Below, one piece after another: positions 61,705 to 64,000 of a stretch of DNA of 64,000 nt (its first letter is position 1; each line of letters starts with the position of its first letter). Both the position numbers and the translations under genes were made by a program. The notes beneath the pieces are model-generated. The model worked only from the letters and a program-made list of their open reading frames with translations. It was not told where the DNA came from and made no database searches. The DNA is taken from the NCBI RefSeq assembly GCF_016917755.1, contig NZ_CP070326.1, forward strand, positions 3,410,001-3,474,000. The letters are read 5' to 3'. The DNA is from Streptomyces noursei (GTDB taxonomy: Bacteria > Actinomycetota > Actinomycetes > Streptomycetales > Streptomycetaceae).

Positions 61705-62855
61705 TGGCGCGCAAGAGGAACCCGAACGGCGCCGGCAGCATCTGGCAGCGCAAGGACGGCCGCTACGAAGCTCGCGTCTACGTCCCGCAGCCCGACGGCA
61801 CTCGCAAGCGCAAGACCGTCTACGGCGCCACCTGGGAAGAGTGCGACACCAAGCGGCAGGAACTGGTCCGTCGCGACCGACAGGGCATCCCGACGCCGAC
61901 CCGGTCGGCCAAGCTGTCTGAGTGGCTGCCGTACTGGCTGGTGGAGCACATCGAGCCCGAGCGGAAGAAGACGACGTACGCGAAGTACGAGACGCACGTG
62001 CGTCGCTACCTGGTGCCGCAGATCGGCGTGAAGCGGCTGGAGACCTTGGGTGTCGCCGACGTACGCCGGATGCTCGCCGCCGTGCAACGCCAGGCGTCGG
62101 CGGCCACGGCCAAGGAGTCGCACCGCGTCCTGCGATCGGCTCTCGCTGCCGCGTGCCGGGAGGAGCTGATCAGTCGGAACGTGGCGCAGTTGGTGCCCGC
62201 TCCGCGCGTCCAGCCCAGGGAGTTGAAGCCGTGGACGCTGGACGAGACCATCGCATTCCTGGAGGCGGCCCGGGCGGATCCGCTGTACACGGCGTTCGTG
62301 CTGGCCGTGACGCTGGGGCTTCGGCGGGGCGAGATCCTGGGGCTGCGCTGGTGCGACATCGAGTTGGGTCGCCGCACCCTTTCGGTCCGGACTCAGATCC
62401 AGCGCGTGCAGAAGGAGCTGTACGCGGACTCCACCAAGAACCGTCGGAGCCGGACGATCCCCTTGCCGCTGATGTGCATCGCGCCCTTGCGGTGGCAGCG
62501 CCTGCGGCAGCAGGCTCAGCGACTCGCCGCCGGAGACGACTGGTCGAACGACGGTGGCTACGTCTTCACGACACGCACAGGACGGCCGATCGAGCCCCGG
62601 AACCTCAGCCGGTCCTTCGAGCGGATCGGGCAGGCCGCGGGCCTGCCGCGGATCCGGCTGCACGACGCTCGGCACGGCTGCGCGTCCCTGTTGTTCGCCG
62701 CCGGTGTCCCGCCGCGGGTCGTAATGGAGATCCTGGGTCACTCGCAGATCGCGGTGACCATGAACGTCTACACCCACGTCTCGGAGGACTCGCGGCGAGA
62801 GGCGGTGGGGCACATGGACCGGCTCTTGCGGCGTCGTCGAGGGCGTCCGGAGTAG
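61704..62855 (+). CDS. int: tyrosine site-specific integrase
   Basis: 383 aa. N-terminal arm/core-binding domain (KDGRYEARVYVPQPDGTRKRKTVYG), then catalytic domain with R in LGLRRGEILGLRW, HxxR in LHDARHGCASLLF and H...Y in LGHSQIAVTMNVYTH. Catalyses recombination at the tRNA-Val site. Next to the right att site, followed by a strong terminator. Confidence 0.93.
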   Translation: MARKRNPNGAGSIWQRKDGRYEARVYVPQPDGTRKRKTVYGATWEECDTKRQELVRRDRQGIPTPTRSAKLSEWLPYWLVEHIEPERKKTTYAKYETHVRRYLVPQIGVKRLETLGVADVRRMLAAVQRQASAATAKESHRVLRSALAAACREELISRNVAQLVPAPRVQPRELKPWTLDETIAFLEAARADPLYTAFVLAVTLGLRRGEILGLRWCDIELGRRTLSVRTQIQRVQKELYADSTKNRRSRTIPLPLMCIAPLRWQRLRQQAQRLAAGDDWSNDGGYVFTTRTGRPIEPRNLSRSFERIGQAAGLPRIRLHDARHGCASLLFAAGVPPRVVMEILGHSQIAVTMNVYTHVSEDSRREAVGHMDRLLRRRRGRPE

Positions 62856-62879
62856 GGACTGCCGTCAAGTTCTACCGTC

Positions 62880-62915
62880 AACGCCCCCGTGGAGAGATCT
62901 CCGCGGGGGCGTTTT
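62880..62915 (+). terminator. intrinsic terminator after int
   Basis: AACGCCCCCGTGGAGA and TCTCCGCGGGGGCGTT, 16-bp arms with one mismatch, loop GA, ending in TTTT. Confidence 0.85.
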
Positions 62916-62920
62916 GACTG

Positions 62921-62963
62921 GTGGGCACAGACGGATTTGAACCGCCGACATCTGCTTTGTAAG
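62921..62963. repeat. right attachment site (attR)
   Basis: 43-bp copy identical to 48344-48386, forming the 3' half of the intact tRNA-Val gene, so the element restores the tRNA on insertion. Confidence 0.92.
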
Positions 62964-62993
62964 AGCAGCGCTCTACCGCTGAGCTATGCGCCC
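62922..62993 (-). tRNA. tRNA-Val (UAC)
   Basis: 72 nt cloverleaf: acceptor GGGCGCA/TGTGCCC, D-arm GCTC...GAGC, anticodon stem CTGCT-CTTACAA-AGCAG with anticodon TAC, T-arm GGCGG-TTCAAAT-CCGTC, then discriminator A and encoded CCA at 62919-62921. The 3' half is supplied by the inserted element. Confidence 0.95.
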
Positions 62994-63180
62994 TGGCCGA
63001 GCCGACAGACTACCTTGCCCTGGGGCCGGGACCGCAAACCCGGGCCAGGGGGGCGGGCGAGCGTGCGGCGGGTGGTCGACGGGCGGGGTGGGGCGGGCGT
63101 GAACTCACCGGTCGGGATGTTCGTTGGGCCGGGTGGGAGAATGTCAGCCGGTCCTGGGGCGATCCGATCGGGAGAGGGAT

Positions 63181-64000
63181 GTGACGGCGACACACATGCA
63201 GCCGCAGCCGCGGCCGTCCGGGCAGGGGAGCCGTCGTCGCAGCCGCGGGGGCCGGTTCGGCCGAGCGGTGCGGGAGACGGTGGGGCTCGTCCTGCTGCCG
63301 TTGCCGCTGCTGGTGGCGGTGGCACCGATGGCGTTCGCCGGGGGTGGCACCCGGCGCTGGTTCGGGCGCGGGGAGAGCCAGCGAGCCGATGCCCAGGCCG
63401 CGAAGGACGCCGCCGCGGCGGCGTTCTACGAGCTCGACACCGCCCATCGCGACCTGCGGATCTCGGTGGAGACGATCACCGCTGTCGACGACTCCCAGCG
63501 GGCCCGGCAGGCCGCGGCGGAGTACGAGAGCTTCGGGCAGCGGATCGACCAGGTCAGCCAGGGGTACATCACCGCGGTCGACTCGCATGATCTCGACCGG
63601 GACGACATCGACGGCACCGCGCTCGCGCGGGCGCGGGCCGATCTGACCCGGGCGCGGGAGGAGCTGGAGCGGGTCCGCGGGGAGCTGGACTGGTTCGCAC
63701 AGAGCCTCGCGCCGCTGCTGGAGAACGCCGAGACCCAGCTGGCACGGGTGGCCCCGGCCGTGGAGCAGGCCCGGCAGGCGCTGCTGGCGGCGAGCAACGG
63801 GCTGGACGCGGTCCGGGCGCAGGGCCTGCGGGCGGACGACCTCGCGGCCCGGCTGGCGGCGCTCGGCCCGGAGCTGACCCGGCTGAACCAAGGGGCCGCG
63901 CAGCACGGCGTACCGGACACGATCCGACGTGCGGAGGACGTGCAGCGGCAGGCCGGGGCGATCCGGTCGGAGGCCGAGCGGCTGCCGGCGACGGCCGCGG
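63181..64000 (+). CDS. coiled-coil membrane-associated protein (partial)
   Basis: At least 273 aa, running off the window. Basic N-terminus, one hydrophobic segment (VGLVLLPLPLLVAVAPMAFAG) near residues 34-54, then a long heptad-rich coiled coil (Ala/Glu/Arg-rich, e.g. LARARADLTRAREELERVRGELDWFAQ). GTG 63181 with GGGAGAGG upstream. No family recognised; likely a cell-envelope or cytoskeletal-type protein. Confidence 0.7.
   Translation, partial: MTATHMQPQPRPSGQGSRRRSRGGRFGRAVRETVGLVLLPLPLLVAVAPMAFAGGGTRRWFGRGESQRADAQAAKDAAAAAFYELDTAHRDLRISVETITAVDDSQRARQAAAEYESFGQRIDQVSQGYITAVDSHDLDRDDIDGTALARARADLTRAREELERVRGELDWFAQSLAPLLENAETQLARVAPAVEQARQALLAASNGLDAVRAQGLRADDLAARLAALGPELTRLNQGAAQHGVPDTIRRAEDVQRQAGAIRSEAERLPATAA

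Larger units (their letters stand above)
48344..62963. mobile_element. AICE integrated in tRNA-Val gene
   Basis: About 14.6 kb bounded by a 43-bp direct repeat (48344-48386 and 62921-62963) identical to the 3' half of the tRNA-Val gene at the right end. Contents match actinomycete integrative conjugative elements: tyrosine integrase and excisionase next to the right att, P4-type primase-helicase, TraB/FtsK translocase, DUF2637 and Spd-like membrane proteins, and many 30-90 aa genes. Conjugation in this class moves double-stranded DNA through TraB. Left-end cargo includes an McrB-N/nuclease fusion and a GntR-HAD pair. Confidence 0.88.

Overview
The window is about 72% GC chromosomal DNA with Streptomyces-type content: stand-alone XRE regulators with helical repeats, many ATGA or GTGA start-stop overlaps, DUF2637 and TraB-type integrative-element genes, secreted DUF1524 nuclease, CU044_5270-type sigma-associated protein and two cobalamin riboswitches. 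It is most likely from Streptomyces or a close relative. No rRNA, CRISPR array or intact insertion sequence was seen.

Layout. 1-3.1 kb: two XRE regulators. 3.3-6.3 kb: [3Fe-4S] ferredoxin and aldehyde dehydrogenase, divergent from a metallo-beta-lactamase-fold hydrolase, with a perfect KstR-type motif between. 6.5-12.7 kb: a cobalamin riboswitch followed by five overlapping genes (two surface-anchored secreted proteins, then T, fused A-A and S parts of an ECF transporter). 12.7-14.4 kb: three small genes divergent from an XRE regulator. 14.5-17.2 kb: FadA5-like thiolase divergent from a CYP125-like P450, with KstR-like palindromes between. 17.2-19.3 kb: ctaD and a small membrane protein. 19.4-43.3 kb: ordinary chromosomal genes (ECF sigma pair, MHS transporter, efflux pump fused to a MarR-like domain, acetyltransferases, HAD, nuclease, flavoprotein, DoxX, DedA, Usp, methyltransferase, TetR and MarR regulators, hydrolases). 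43.3-47.2 kb: a second cobalamin riboswitch ahead of a HoxN-type Ni/Co permease, then a VOC protein and a GNAT-Ddl operon behind a 36-bp palindrome.

48,344-62,963 is an integrative element of the actinomycete AICE type, bounded by a 43-bp direct repeat made of the 3' part of a tRNA-Val(UAC) gene. It carries integrase, excisionase, a P4-type primase-helicase, a TraB/FtsK DNA translocase, Spd-like membrane proteins and many tiny genes separated by strong hairpins. Its left end holds cargo: an McrB-N domain fused to a PD-(D/E)xK nuclease (a possible modification-dependent defence enzyme) and a GntR-HAD pair. After the element come the tRNA and a partial coiled-coil membrane protein running off the end.

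Working together: (i) P450, ferredoxin, aldehyde dehydrogenase and thiolase fit oxidation of a sterol-type side chain and share KstR-like operators although they lie 10 kb apart; (ii) the two riboswitch loci put corrinoid uptake and cobalt uptake under the same ligand; (iii) the AICE is organised left to right as cargo, transfer, replication and integration modules. Functions are from motif and family recognition only; nothing was searched against a database.
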